Shown piece by piece: positions 8,570 to 17,880 of a stretch of 64,000 nucleotides of DNA (its first letter is position 1; each line of letters begins with the position of its first letter). A program made the position numbers and the translations under genes. The notes beneath the pieces were generated by a model that saw only the letters and a program-made list of their open reading frames with translations, did no database searches and was not told the origin of the DNA. Source of the DNA: an uncultured Saprospiraceae bacterium (GTDB lineage: Bacteria; Bacteroidota; Bacteroidia; Chitinophagales; Saprospiraceae); contig CALIAU010000029.1 in assembly GCA_938045585.1 (NCBI GenBank), forward strand, positions 1 through 64,000. The letters run 5' to 3'.

Positions 8570-9157
8570 ATGAGTTTTATCAAATCAAAAGGTTTCAAAT
8601 ATTTTAAAAATTTAATTATCGGGGTTGGAGCATCACTTGTAATGCTTGGTGCCCTTGGAAAGATTAATAGTTACCCTTGGGGTGGAACCGCAATTACAAT
8701 TGGACTAATTACTGAAGCTATTTTATTCTTCTTTTTAGGAGTTTTAGGACCAGAAAAAGATTACTACTGGGAAAAACTATACCCAGGATTAGATTCTTAT
8801 GGGTCTTCTGTTTCTCCTTTAACAGCTGGTGGCGATGCAGGAGCTTCAAGAGCTCTTAATGCGGATGCGGTAGAAGATAGATTAGGTGGCATGTTGCATG
8901 AATTACAAGGCATGTCTGCTAGTTTAGGATCTCTTAAAGCTTTACAAGAAGTTGATTTTTCAGAAACTTCTGAGCAGGTTAAAACTATGCATAACTTCTA
9001 TACAAAAATGAATGAAGCAATGGGAACGTTGTCTGAAACTGTAGAAGATACAAAGCAATATAAAGAACAAATCGAATCATTGAACAGGAACCTTTCAGGT
9101 TTGAACACAGTATACGGAAACGTATTAGGTGCTTTCAAATCAGGATCTAACGCGTAA
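8570..9157 (+). CDS. gldL: T9SS inner-membrane motor protein GldL
   Basis: A 195-residue inner-membrane protein. Two membrane helices lie at about residues 15-33 and 38-58 (IGVGASLVMLGALGKI and AITIGLITEAILFFFLGVLG), and the glutamate in TEAILFF is the buried acidic residue linked to proton flow in GldL. The cytoplasmic C-terminal half is helical, and the closing motif SLNRNLSGLNTVYGNVLGAF is typical of the family. GldL and GldM form the 5:2 proton-driven motor of T9SS. The gene is 39 bp upstream of gldM. Confidence 0.95.
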   Translation: MSFIKSKGFKYFKNLIIGVGASLVMLGALGKINSYPWGGTAITIGLITEAILFFFLGVLGPEKDYYWEKLYPGLDSYGSSVSPLTAGGDAGASRALNADAVEDRLGGMLHELQGMSASLGSLKALQEVDFSETSEQVKTMHNFYTKMNEAMGTLSETVEDTKQYKEQIESLNRNLSGLNTVYGNVLGAFKSGSNA

Positions 9158-9196
9158 TCCTTAGACTTATATTAATTAACTTTTAAAATTTAAAGA

Positions 9197-10786
9197 ATGT
9201 CTATACCTAAGGAGCCGCGACAGTTAATGATTAATATCATGTATCTCGTCCTCACCGCACTACTTGCCTTGAACGTTTCAGCAGAAATATTCAATGCATT
9301 TGAAATGGTGGACAGTGGACTGAACACGGCCAATAAAGCTCTGGATGCAACAAATGATGCAAAGCCAGAACAAATTAAAGAAAGTGCAAAAAAGCAAAAG
9401 AAACTAGCTGTTTATGCTGATAAGGTAGATCCAGCAAGAGAGGTTTCTAAAAATGCTACTGAATATATTGATGGATTAGTAGATCTACTTATCGATGAGT
9501 CAGGAGACCGAAATGGTTCAAATGATGAAGGTGATTATGTTATGGTTTACGATAAGCGAGAGCTTAAAGGGAAAAAGGATTATGCTGCTACCACTCGTTT
9601 TATGGTAGATGAAGGAAAAGGAGATGAACTTAAAGCTAGAATGTTAGAAATTAAGGACCAATTCCTCACATTTATTGATGAAGAAGACAAGGCAAAATTT
9701 GCTGCTGAGCTTCCAATTAATATTGATGAAGAAGCTTGGAAAAATTCTCCTAACAAAAAAACAGGATGGTCTGATTTCACTTTTGGTCATATGCCATTAG
9801 GTGCAACTATGCCAATCTTTACTAAATTCAAAAATGACATTAAGTCTTCTGAAGCTGCTGTATTAAATTACTTAGCAGGTAAGGTTGGACTAACAAAAGA
9901 AGTTGTTCTTGATAAGTTTAGAGTGGTTTCTGCTCCTGAGAAATCGTATATCATTAAAGGAGAGAAATTTAAATCTGAAGTATTCTTAAGTGCAGCAGCT
10001 GGAGCTGATTCCAACACAGGTATTTCTATCAGTGTAAACGGAAGAAAGTTACCAACTAACAAAGATGGTGTTGCTACATTTGAAGAAACAGCAGGTGGTC
10101 TTGGAAAGAAAAAATACGAAGCTGTAGCTCGAATTACAAACCCAGTAACAGGAGAAACTGACAGTTACAAACAAACGTTTGAATACGAAGTAGGTGAACG
10201 TTCTGTTACTGTATCTCCTCTTAAGATGAATGTACTTTACATTGGTGTTGACAACCCTATCGCAGTTACTGCAGCAGGAGTTAACAGTAATGAAATTAAG
10301 GTATCTATGGGAGGTGCTGGAGGTGCTACTATCAATAAGTCAGGTGATGGGAACTATGTTGTTAAGGCTACTCGTCCTACTAAGAAAGGTGAGTTTGCTA
10401 AGGTAAACGTAAGCGCACCAGGACTTACTGAAAGTAGAGATTTTAGAGTTAAAAGAATTCCAGATCCAGTTCCGAAATTAAGTAAGTCAAGAGGTGGAGC
10501 TATGTCACAGGGTGAATTTAAAGTTCAGCCAGGTGTATTCCCAGTACTAGATGGTTTTGATTTTGATGCTAAATGTACTATTAAAGGATACAGACTCGTA
10601 AGAATACCAAAAAGACAGGATCCAGAACTTTCTAACAACCCAGGAGGAAAATTCAATCCACAATCAAAGAGTATTATATCTAAAGCGAAAGCAGGTGATA
10701 GTTACTTGTTTGATAATATTAAATGTACTTGTCCTGGAGACCCTGCACCAAGGGATTTAGGATCAATGGCATTTAGAATTAAATAA
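9197..10786 (+). CDS. gldM: T9SS motor shaft protein GldM
   Basis: A 529-residue protein with a short cytoplasmic N-terminus (MSIPKEPRQLMINIMYLVL) leading into one membrane helix (to NVSAEIFNAF), then a long periplasmic shaft of helical and beta domains. Family landmarks include FTFGHMPLGATMPIFTKFKND and the repeated beta domains, for example PLKMNVLYIGVDNPIAV. It spans the periplasm and couples the GldL proton motor to the GldKN ring. Length and domain order match typical GldM/PorM. It is co-transcribed with gldL and gldN. Confidence 0.95.
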   Translation: MSIPKEPRQLMINIMYLVLTALLALNVSAEIFNAFEMVDSGLNTANKALDATNDAKPEQIKESAKKQKKLAVYADKVDPAREVSKNATEYIDGLVDLLIDESGDRNGSNDEGDYVMVYDKRELKGKKDYAATTRFMVDEGKGDELKARMLEIKDQFLTFIDEEDKAKFAAELPINIDEEAWKNSPNKKTGWSDFTFGHMPLGATMPIFTKFKNDIKSSEAAVLNYLAGKVGLTKEVVLDKFRVVSAPEKSYIIKGEKFKSEVFLSAAAGADSNTGISISVNGRKLPTNKDGVATFEETAGGLGKKKYEAVARITNPVTGETDSYKQTFEYEVGERSVTVSPLKMNVLYIGVDNPIAVTAAGVNSNEIKVSMGGAGGATINKSGDGNYVVKATRPTKKGEFAKVNVSAPGLTESRDFRVKRIPDPVPKLSKSRGGAMSQGEFKVQPGVFPVLDGFDFDAKCTIKGYRLVRIPKRQDPELSNNPGGKFNPQSKSIISKAKAGDSYLFDNIKCTCPGDPAPRDLGSMAFRIK

Positions 10787-10816
10787 ACCGATATTCAATT
10801 GTATAAAGTTATAATT

Positions 10817-11686
10817 ATGAAAAATTCAAAATTATTTTCTCTACTTATCATCAGCTTCATTGCAACCGCGATGTTTGCACAGAAAGAAGATAGAACTATA
10901 ATCACTGAGTCTAGTGAGCCAATGGAAGATATCTATATTGATGATTTAGTGAAAAGAACACTCGTAGAGGAAAATAGAATTATTGAGTGGGCTCCTATTA
11001 GAGAAGCAGATATAGGATGGGAAAAAAGAATTTGGAGAGTTATTGATACGAGAGAGAAAATGAATCTTGTATTTAGATATCCAAATGAGCCTTTCTTTGA
11101 AGTCTTACGTGAATTAGCTCAAAATGATGACATTACTGTTTTTAGAGATGAAAGCTTTAAGGAGCCATATGGAATGGATGAGCTAGATCGACTTGTTAAC
11201 AGAGTTGATACAGTATCCACATTTGATTATGACACATACGAAGAAAAAATTGAAATCGTACGTAGTGAACTTAACTGGGAAGATGTTAAACAATATAGAG
11301 TAAAAGAGATTTGGTTTTTCGATGAGGAATTATCAAGAATGCGTGTGCGTATCATTGGTATTGCTCCTTTGTTTACTGAAACAAATGAAGAGTCAGGATT
11401 ATCCTTTACACGTCCTCTTTTCTGGGTATACTACCCTGAAGCAAGAGAGGGTCTTTCTAAGTATAGAGTATTTAATGAATTTAATGATATTGCTCCTAAG
11501 TCTTGGTATGATTACTTCGAAGACAGATATTTCGCAAGTTACATCTATAAGAAGTCAAATGCTTTGGACTTAAGAACAGAAGATATCTATAACGGTTATG
11601 ATAGAGCGGGAATTGATAGACTCTTGGAGTCAGAAAAGATCAAAAACGAATTATTTAATTTCGAACATGATCTTTGGGAATATTAA
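10817..11686 (+). CDS. gldN: T9SS ring protein GldN
   Basis: A periplasmic protein of about 289 residues with a signal peptide (MKNSKLFSLLIISFIATAMF, cleaved after FAQ). The ATG at 10817 is preferred over the in-frame TTG at 10799 because it starts this signal peptide cleanly. Family phrases include DIGWEKRIWRVIDTREKMN, EIWFFDEELSRMRVRIIGIAP and FWVYYPEAR. GldN and GldK form the T9SS ring. It lies 30 bp after gldM and is followed by a terminator, so gldLMN is a closed unit. Confidence 0.94.
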   Translation: MKNSKLFSLLIISFIATAMFAQKEDRTIITESSEPMEDIYIDDLVKRTLVEENRIIEWAPIREADIGWEKRIWRVIDTREKMNLVFRYPNEPFFEVLRELAQNDDITVFRDESFKEPYGMDELDRLVNRVDTVSTFDYDTYEEKIEIVRSELNWEDVKQYRVKEIWFFDEELSRMRVRIIGIAPLFTETNEESGLSFTRPLFWVYYPEAREGLSKYRVFNEFNDIAPKSWYDYFEDRYFASYIYKKSNALDLRTEDIYNGYDRAGIDRLLESEKIKNELFNFEHDLWEY

Positions 11687-11701
11687 TTCTTCAATGATAA
11701 T

Positions 11702-11737
11702 AAAAAAGGCTTAGCACATTGTGTTAAGCCTTTTTTT
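11702..11737 (+). terminator. Terminator after gldN
   Basis: An A-run, then the stem GGCTTA...TAAGCC extended by CAC/GTG around a small loop, then seven T. It begins 16 bp after the gldN stop and ends the gldLMN transcript. Confidence 0.82.
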
Positions 11738-11753
11738 ATACTCATAGGTATTG

Positions 11754-11868
11754 TAGACGTTAGACGCTAGATATTAGATTTCCTGAGATGAATAGTCGTA
11801 GGACCGCAACGTATGTGGAGCTTGCCTGCTTAGGCACGCAAGCAGGTTTTGGATAGTCTAGTACTAGC
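11754..11868. repeat. Intergenic element: opposed TAGAC-type units around a hairpin
   Basis: In the gap between convergent gldN and a glycosyltransferase gene, 11754-11781 is a short array of 7-8 bp units (TAGACGT, TAGACGC, TAGATAT, TAGATTT). At 11852-11868 a complementary array (TAGTCTAGTACTAG) faces it. Between them is a hairpin with stem CCTGCTT (11825-11831) and AAGCAGG (11840-11846). The layout resembles the clearer elements at 31758 and 35107, so it is listed as a degenerate member. The rest of the gap shows nothing. Confidence 0.5.
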
Positions 11869-11953
11869 TGGTGTGCCGGCTATTGCTCACCCAAAACTTA
11901 AATAATGAATAAGGTTGACCTATTTTAAGGTGCTTCGCTAAACTTATTAAATT

Positions 11954-13288
11954 CTAATTCTCTAAATGAGATAATGTGGTTTGTTCAGGATGCTTTCTTT
12001 GTAATATGAGTTCGTATGCAATAAGAAGAAATACAACTAGGTATTCAATGCTCACAAAAAGCATGTTTTCTTGAAACTCAGGATGAGAGTAGGTATGATA
12101 GCTTAAAAGGATTAGGTAGGACCAAACGAGGATATACTTGTAGGGTCGAAATACACTTAATAGAATTAGAGTCATCAGATACCAAGGATGCACTGTGGTA
12201 GCTGTCAATAAATAGATTGTAACTATGGCTATGCACGCGTATAAGATAGGCTTAAGCCCCTCTTCTCTTGGTTTAAAACTTATCCATACGATTCCTAATA
12301 AGGCAGACAATCCAAGTATAGGACCAAGGGTCTGAATCGTATTGTACCCGGTTATCAAAAACCCTAGTTTTCTAAATAAAAAGTAGAGACTTGCATTAAA
12401 CTCAAACTTTCTGAAATATAAATCTAACGACTCTCCAAAATTAGAGTATTGCAGTCCCAAATACACTGGCGCAAAAATAATTAGACTTACAATGAATCCT
12501 TTTACAATCGAGATAATCCCTTTCTTACCGCTTAGATATTTCAAAAATAAGATAGGTCCAAAGATAAGTGGTACGAGTTTGCTTGCGATAGAAAGCACAT
12601 ATGCAAATACAAACGAAGATAGTTTAGATCTAGCCAAGAAATATAAGCAGGCAGCGAAACAGCTTAGCATGACTACTTCAAAATGTAGGTTCCCTACCCC
12701 TTCAATAATTACTAGTGGGTTTAAAAAATAGTAAAACACGTTTTCCCTTGCAAAATTTAGAAGCTGACTCAAACGCACAAGAGAATATAAACATAACAGT
12801 TCCAAGCCTACAAACAACAATTTCAAAACAATAGAGAAGCCAGTTAGGGTCTTAGCAAATGAACCAAGATAAAATATAAACTGTGCAACTGGTGGATAGA
12901 TCGTGTAGTAGTCTGGTGAGTTCATTTCATTGTAAGCCAACTGCATTTGCGCAGAATCGACATGACTGAGTACCTCCCCTGGTAAAAATGCATAGGGATT
13001 GATCCCATGATGCATTAGCATACCATCCCAAAAGAATCTATAGATATCATCAGAAAGATTAGGAAATAAGGGTACTAAGCATAATCTCGCAATGAGGCCT
13101 AATGCTACTAAGGAAACAAAGGAGATATTCCAGGTTTTTTGTTTTGATATTAGGAAAACGAAAGCGCCAAAAGCAGCAGTAAAACCTAAGAAGATATAAC
13201 TGAAATCATCTTGTTCAGGATAGCCTGCAATAAAACAAATAGATATTAGGAATAAGAAAAGAAGGAAGTACTTGCCTAAATGTCTCAT
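11954..13288 (-). CDS. GT-C fold membrane glycosyltransferase (GT87-like)
   Basis: A 444-residue integral membrane protein with about ten hydrophobic segments. The phrase LSDDIYRFFWDGMLMHHGINPYAF, near residue 79, carries the acidic pair after the first luminal loop that is typical of polyprenyl-phosphate-sugar-dependent GT-C mannosyl/glucosyltransferases, and SPDYYTIYPPVAQFIFYLG is also family-like. It probably transfers a sugar from a lipid-linked donor on the periplasmic side. Its start overlaps the stop of the upstream GT2 gene by one base (TAATG), so translation is coupled. The sugar and acceptor are unknown. Confidence 0.78.
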   Translation of the reverse strand: MRHLGKYFLLFLFLISICFIAGYPEQDDFSYIFLGFTAAFGAFVFLISKQKTWNISFVSLVALGLIARLCLVPLFPNLSDDIYRFFWDGMLMHHGINPYAFLPGEVLSHVDSAQMQLAYNEMNSPDYYTIYPPVAQFIFYLGSFAKTLTGFSIVLKLLFVGLELLCLYSLVRLSQLLNFARENVFYYFLNPLVIIEGVGNLHFEVVMLSCFAACLYFLARSKLSSFVFAYVLSIASKLVPLIFGPILFLKYLSGKKGIISIVKGFIVSLIIFAPVYLGLQYSNFGESLDLYFRKFEFNASLYFLFRKLGFLITGYNTIQTLGPILGLSALLGIVWISFKPREEGLKPILYACIAIVTIYLLTATTVHPWYLMTLILLSVFRPYKYILVWSYLILLSYHTYSHPEFQENMLFVSIEYLVVFLLIAYELILQRKHPEQTTLSHLEN

Positions 13289-14775
13289 TAAGAGCTATAT
13301 CGTAAATGTTTTATAGAGTAATAAAAGATTGCTGCGTATCCAAAAAACAAAAGCATGTGGAACAGTAAAAACATATTCTCACCTGTCGTTATTCCGATAT
13401 ACACACCGAACAAGAAATAACAGGCAAGCAGTCCCTCTAAGATAGTAATAAAGGAGACTTTATATTTTAAATAATTACTCACGACCATTTTGTCTGAAAG
13501 TGATTTGATATTGAGTTTAGGTGTCCGGACAAAGGCAGTCTTTTTCCCAAATAAGCCTTGTAGTACTGCAACTGAGTTGTGTAAAGATAAGCCCATGGAT
13601 AGGGCTAAGAATACTGGAAATAGAAATAAGAAGCGGAGGAAGGATACAAATTTGCTTCCTCTTTTATTGTATTCATTGTTGTTAGCTACAAAGTATACCG
13701 CAATTATTGACATTAAACTAAGTAAGAAAAAAGCATAAAAGTTTGCGTTCATATTTAAGACCTTCGTGAAAAATAAGAGCGGCACACTAAAGATTCCAAG
13801 TAGGAACACAAAAAGGAATACAGAGCTATTCATTAGATGCAGAGATGCGTGTACTTTTTTAGTAAAATTCAAATCTGAATTCCAGACTGTAGGTAGGATC
13901 TTTTTGGCTGTTTCTGCTCCCCCCTTCATCCATCTAAATTGCTGCGACTTAAGGCCATTCATTTCTGCAGGAAGTTCCGCAGGAGAACCTAATTCTTCTA
14001 GATAATGTATTTTCCAACCTTTGAGTTGTGCACGATAGCTTAGGTCCAAATCTTCTGTAAGGGTATCTGCTTCCCAGCCTCCTGCTGTTTCTATCGTCTC
14101 TTTTCTCCAGACCCCTGCTGTTCCGTTAAACTGTAACATATAATCTGCAAACTCCCTACCCTGTTGTTCTACAGAAAAATGGACATTTAATTGGAAGGCT
14201 TGAAGTTTAGTAATTAAAGAATACTCTTGATTTATATGCTCCCATCTTGTCTGAACGACTCCTACATTTTTATCTTGAAAATGAGGTATCGTCTTTTTTA
14301 GGAAATTTTTATTGGGAAGAAAATCAGCATCAAAAATAGCGATAAATTCACCGCGTACTTTGTCCATGGCATCTCTTAATGCTCCAGCTTTAAATCCAGT
14401 ACGTTTATCTCTGAGTACCTGTTCTATGAGGTAACCTTTTTCCTTGTATTCTTTTACTTTCTTTTTTACGATATCTACAGTTTCATCATTGGAATCATCT
14501 ATGATATGGATTTCATATCTATCCTTTGGATAATCAAAGGAAGCAATATTATCGATAAGCCGTTCGATCACATATTTCTCATTGAAAATAGGCAGTTGTA
14601 CAGTAACAAATGGATATTCTTCATTTTCATCAAAATCTGGATAATTGTCATCCTTCGGTCGTGCATGTGATTTAGAATAATGATAAAGCAGATGGAATTG
14701 CATGAAGCAATACACTGTGACATAAATCAGTGCTAAGGTATATCCGCCTAATAATACATATCCAACTATTTCCAT
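13288..14775 (-). CDS. Processive GT2 family membrane glycosyltransferase
   Basis: A 495-residue protein with one N-terminal membrane helix, a cytoplasmic GT2 domain and four or so C-terminal helices, as in cellulose- or hyaluronan-synthase-like enzymes. Visible motifs: VTVQLPIFNE at the domain start, IIDDSNDET, FDADFLP (the DxD site), TEDLDLSYR (catalytic base region), and QQFRWMKGG, the QxxRW acceptor motif. It is the middle gene of a three-gene minus-strand operon and follows the DPM1-like GT2 gene by 1 bp. It likely makes or extends a surface glucan, or a glycolipid. The product cannot be read from sequence. Confidence 0.85.
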   Translation of the reverse strand: MEIVGYVLLGGYTLALIYVTVYCFMQFHLLYHYSKSHARPKDDNYPDFDENEEYPFVTVQLPIFNEKYVIERLIDNIASFDYPKDRYEIHIIDDSNDETVDIVKKKVKEYKEKGYLIEQVLRDKRTGFKAGALRDAMDKVRGEFIAIFDADFLPNKNFLKKTIPHFQDKNVGVVQTRWEHINQEYSLITKLQAFQLNVHFSVEQQGREFADYMLQFNGTAGVWRKETIETAGGWEADTLTEDLDLSYRAQLKGWKIHYLEELGSPAELPAEMNGLKSQQFRWMKGGAETAKKILPTVWNSDLNFTKKVHASLHLMNSSVFLFVFLLGIFSVPLLFFTKVLNMNANFYAFFLLSLMSIIAVYFVANNNEYNKRGSKFVSFLRFLFLFPVFLALSMGLSLHNSVAVLQGLFGKKTAFVRTPKLNIKSLSDKMVVSNYLKYKVSFITILEGLLACYFLFGVYIGITTGENMFLLFHMLLFFGYAAIFYYSIKHLRYSS

Positions 14776-14776
14776 C

Positions 14777-15490
14777 CTACAATAGGTTTTTAAAAATCAT
14801 CCACAAAATTTTGTGTCCAGCAAGTATCGTTCCTTTTACTGTGCCAGATACTTTTGATTTACCAATGCGTTTTCTATAATTCACTGGTACTTCATCACAT
14901 TTAAATTTTTGCTTTGCAGCTTTTACTTGCATTTCTGCTGTCCAACCAAAATCCTTATCGGCCATATTCAACTCAAGGAGCTTGGGATACTTTATCGCTC
15001 TAAAGGGTCCAAGATCCGTGAATTCATAGCTATAGATCATTTTGATCAAATTTGTTGCCAACCAATTTCCAAAAATTTGCTGGGGTGTCATAGAACCAGA
15101 AGCCATTTCACCCTGCGCTCTAGAGCCAATCACCAAATCCACATCGTTTTCCAAAATAGGCTTAACTAGTTCAGTCAACTGTTCTGGGTAATCCGAATAA
15201 TCACCATCTAAGAATACAACAATTTCTGGACCTACTTCATTTTTAGCAATATGTTCCATAGCTTTCAAACAAGCATTTCCATAGCCTTTCTTTGGTTGAT
15301 CAACGACTATGGCTCCTGCATTCTCTGCTAGCTCTTTTGTAGCATCTGTACTGCCATTATTGGCCACAACAATTTCTCTTACCCAATTTGATGGAATTTC
15401 TTCTATTACCTTGGCAATAGACCCTTCTTCGTTAAAAGCAGGGATTATAACATCGATTACAGGAATTCTTGTCTCATGCATCAGGTACAA
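14777..15490 (-). CDS. GT2 family glycosyltransferase (dolichyl-phosphate-sugar synthase-like)
   Basis: A 237-residue soluble GT-A enzyme resembling polyprenyl-phosphate mannose/glucose synthases: VIDVIIPAFNEEGSIAKVI, VVANNGSTDAT, KKGYGNACLKAMEHI, VVFLDGDYSDYPE (the DxD site) and DLGPFRAIKY. No C-terminal membrane pair is present. It would make the lipid-linked sugar donor used by the GT-C enzyme encoded two genes later, which fits one pathway. An internal Met at 15481 (MHETRIPVIDV) is an alternative start. It is the first gene of the operon. Confidence 0.84.
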   Translation of the reverse strand: MYLMHETRIPVIDVIIPAFNEEGSIAKVIEEIPSNWVREIVVANNGSTDATKELAENAGAIVVDQPKKGYGNACLKAMEHIAKNEVGPEIVVFLDGDYSDYPEQLTELVKPILENDVDLVIGSRAQGEMASGSMTPQQIFGNWLATNLIKMIYSYEFTDLGPFRAIKYPKLLELNMADKDFGWTAEMQVKAAKQKFKCDEVPVNYRKRIGKSKVSGTVKGTILAGHKILWMIFKNLL

Positions 15491-15620
15491 AAGTACAAAT
15501 GTATTTTAACCTGTTCCAAACTATTGTTTTCCATGAGACATATGTACTTTTGTTTACAATTCGTATCAAATAATATCACAAATCTACGAATAACAGATGA
15601 CTAAACATCGTTCTTAATAC

Positions 15621-17102
15621 ATGCTAAGAAATAGTATCATACCGACTTTATTTGTATTCATTCTACTTATTTGCAATGCATGTAACAAAGAGAGCATTTT
15701 CGAAGGTGAAACAGCTAATTTGAGCTTTTCACAGGATACGTTGACCTTTGATACGGTATTTACCACTATAGGTTCTGCGACACGTTTTATCAAGATATTT
15801 AATCCAAATACAGAGGATGTAATATTAGACCAAATTTATTTGGAAGAGGGTGCGGCTAGCTTTTTTAATTTGAATATCAACGGCATTTCTGCTAATTCAG
15901 CTGAGAATGTTAAAGTTTTGGGTCGTGATAGCATTTATATATTTGCAGAAGTGACAGTAAATCCGGATCAAGATGTATCTGTTAGCCCTTTTGTCATAGA
16001 TGAAAACCTTGTTATACAGCATAAAAATGAAACCTCTCACATTGTTTTAGAAGCTTGGGGTCAAAATGCAAACTACTTTACAGGAAAAGAAGCTGCAGGT
16101 GATCTACCTAGAATTTTTACCTGCGACCTAGAAGAATTAATATTTGATGATCCAAAGCCTTATGTATTCCATGGCGTGCTTGTCATTGATTCTTGTGACA
16201 TTGTATTGCCTGCTGGAACTGATATATATGTCCATGGAGGCATTGCTATTAATGATCTGGGAGTATATCCCGATGGTCGATTATTGATAGGACCAAATGC
16301 AAAGATTTCTGCTCGTGGTACTGCAGAGGAGCCAGTTACCTTTCAAGCAGATCGTTTAGAAATGGACTTTGATGATATTCCTGGTCAATGGGTTGGACTT
16401 TTTCTGCTGGCAGGGAGTACTGGAAATAACTTCACACATACTGTTATAAAAAATTCTGTATTTGGCATACTTGCAGATTCTGCAAGTACTGTAAATCTAC
16501 AACAGGTAGAAATTGCAAATACCTCTAGCTCTGGAATAGTGGGTATACATTCTCAAATTATTGCTAACAATTGTTTACTCTATAACAATGGTGGAAATTC
16601 GATACAACTTTCACACGGTGGTTTCTATAGTTTCACGAATACTACCATATACAACGACCTCAACCAACAGGCTGCCGTGTATATGAATAATTACCAATGT
16701 GTAGATGCGCAGTGTATTGAGCCTCCTTTAATCAACGGTCTCAATGTAAGTTTTATAAATTCCATTGTTACAGGCAATGACATAGATGAAATTATTTTAG
16801 ATGATTGGAATGAGGGAGAACAAGATGATTTGTTTCAGTACTACTTTGATCACTGTTTAGTCAAAATTGAAGAACTACTTTTACCAGAACAATATCCTAA
16901 TTTTCTAATTGAAAATGTGGGTACAAAGGAAATAATGGATAATGATTCTATCTTCCTAGATAGAGATATTTACGACCTAAGGCATGATACTATGTCCATT
17001 GCAATTGATAAAGGTATACCTGTTTTTCAATTACCAATAGATATTCGTGGTTTAGATAGAGATGCTCTTTTTGATTTGGGTTGTTATGAATTTCAGAAGT
17101 AG
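15621..17102 (+). CDS. Surface lipoprotein with right-handed beta-helix
   Basis: A 493-residue protein with a lipoprotein signal (FILLICNAC, Cys21). After a beta-sandwich-like N-terminal part (DTLTFDTVFTTIGSATRFIKIFNPN, residues 35-65) there is a long stretch of beta-helix-like coils, with phrases such as FTHTVIKNSVFGILADS, IVGIHSQIIANNCLLYNNGG and ISFTNTTIY-type rungs. The C-terminus (DIRGLDRDALFDLGCYEFQ) matches the conserved end of Bacteroidota beta-helix proteins. It is a likely outer-membrane lipoprotein. No catalytic residues are recognisable, so the role is unknown. It is monocistronic and convergent with the next gene. Confidence 0.8.
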   Translation: MLRNSIIPTLFVFILLICNACNKESIFEGETANLSFSQDTLTFDTVFTTIGSATRFIKIFNPNTEDVILDQIYLEEGAASFFNLNINGISANSAENVKVLGRDSIYIFAEVTVNPDQDVSVSPFVIDENLVIQHKNETSHIVLEAWGQNANYFTGKEAAGDLPRIFTCDLEELIFDDPKPYVFHGVLVIDSCDIVLPAGTDIYVHGGIAINDLGVYPDGRLLIGPNAKISARGTAEEPVTFQADRLEMDFDDIPGQWVGLFLLAGSTGNNFTHTVIKNSVFGILADSASTVNLQQVEIANTSSSGIVGIHSQIIANNCLLYNNGGNSIQLSHGGFYSFTNTTIYNDLNQQAAVYMNNYQCVDAQCIEPPLINGLNVSFINSIVTGNDIDEIILDDWNEGEQDDLFQYYFDHCLVKIEELLLPEQYPNFLIENVGTKEIMDNDSIFLDRDIYDLRHDTMSIAIDKGIPVFQLPIDIRGLDRDALFDLGCYEFQK

Positions 17103-17107
17103 CTCAG

Positions 17108-17872
17108 CTATTGAACATTCTTCAATTCGTAAATTATTGGTTTACTAGGTGATGCATCCAAATTAAAAGGCGCTATCTGTAAATTAAGTAAGTACATTCC
17201 ATCTTTGGCAGTATTATCAACAAAGATCATCTCAGTTATTGTACAATGTTTCCTAGACTTTCCTTTGGATTTTTTTTGTTTATCAAGTCCCCAAAAAACA
17301 TGGTGACTAGCTAGTTTCCCTTTATCCACTTCCCTATCTACAGATGGAAGATCTATTAATACATGTTCTACACCCTTATCCACGAGGAATTGCATGGCTT
17401 TCTTATCTAAATAAGGAGGATTAGTCCCTGAATAGTCTTTCGTAAGCTTTGACTTTCTGTTCGGTTTCGTCCGAATTATTATGGCCTTCGGTAAGATTTC
17501 TGGACACGATTTTTTCAATGTCTCACGTGTAATGACCTGGTCTCCATTTTTCTTCTTTTCCAATTTGACACTGACTAAACTACTAATAAAATGAAAAGTC
17601 TTTAAGCTTGTATTAATGGATTCTTGCCTTGATGTGATATGGCCTAAGGATTCTGTATGTGTACCATTGCCATGTGGATTAAAATGGACATTAAAAAAAT
17701 TAACGGGAGCACCTTTCTTTACTGCTCCAATAAAATCCCCACTTACAAAGGGGGTGGCTGTAAAATCTGGCGCATAAAAACATTTCACTTGACCAGTGGG
17801 AATAGATATATCTATTGGTTGATTGAGATTTGCTCTATACTTTATATTTAAATGTGTAAGTAAAATTTCCAT
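17108..17872 (-). CDS. Cyclase-family hydrolase (kynurenine formamidase-like)
   Basis: A 254-residue member of the cyclase family (PF04199 type), which includes kynurenine formamidases and other metal-dependent amide or lactone hydrolases. The metal motif is visible as HFNPHGNGTHTESLGHI, around residues 67-83. Later phrases, GTNPPYLDKKAMQFLVDKGVEHVLIDLPSVD and HHVFWGL, match the second half of the fold. No tryptophan-degradation genes adjoin, so the substrate is open. The gene ends 5 bp from the convergent beta-helix lipoprotein gene. Confidence 0.83.
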   Translation of the reverse strand: MEILLTHLNIKYRANLNQPIDISIPTGQVKCFYAPDFTATPFVSGDFIGAVKKGAPVNFFNVHFNPHGNGTHTESLGHITSRQESINTSLKTFHFISSLVSVKLEKKKNGDQVITRETLKKSCPEILPKAIIIRTKPNRKSKLTKDYSGTNPPYLDKKAMQFLVDKGVEHVLIDLPSVDREVDKGKLASHHVFWGLDKQKKSKGKSRKHCTITEMIFVDNTAKDGMYLLNLQIAPFNLDASPSKPIIYELKNVQ

Positions 17873-17880
17873 GTGCAGAG

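Noticed and set aside
10799-10816. TTG start six codons before the gldN ATG
   Set aside because: The ATG at 10817 starts a clean signal peptide; the added residues do not improve it.
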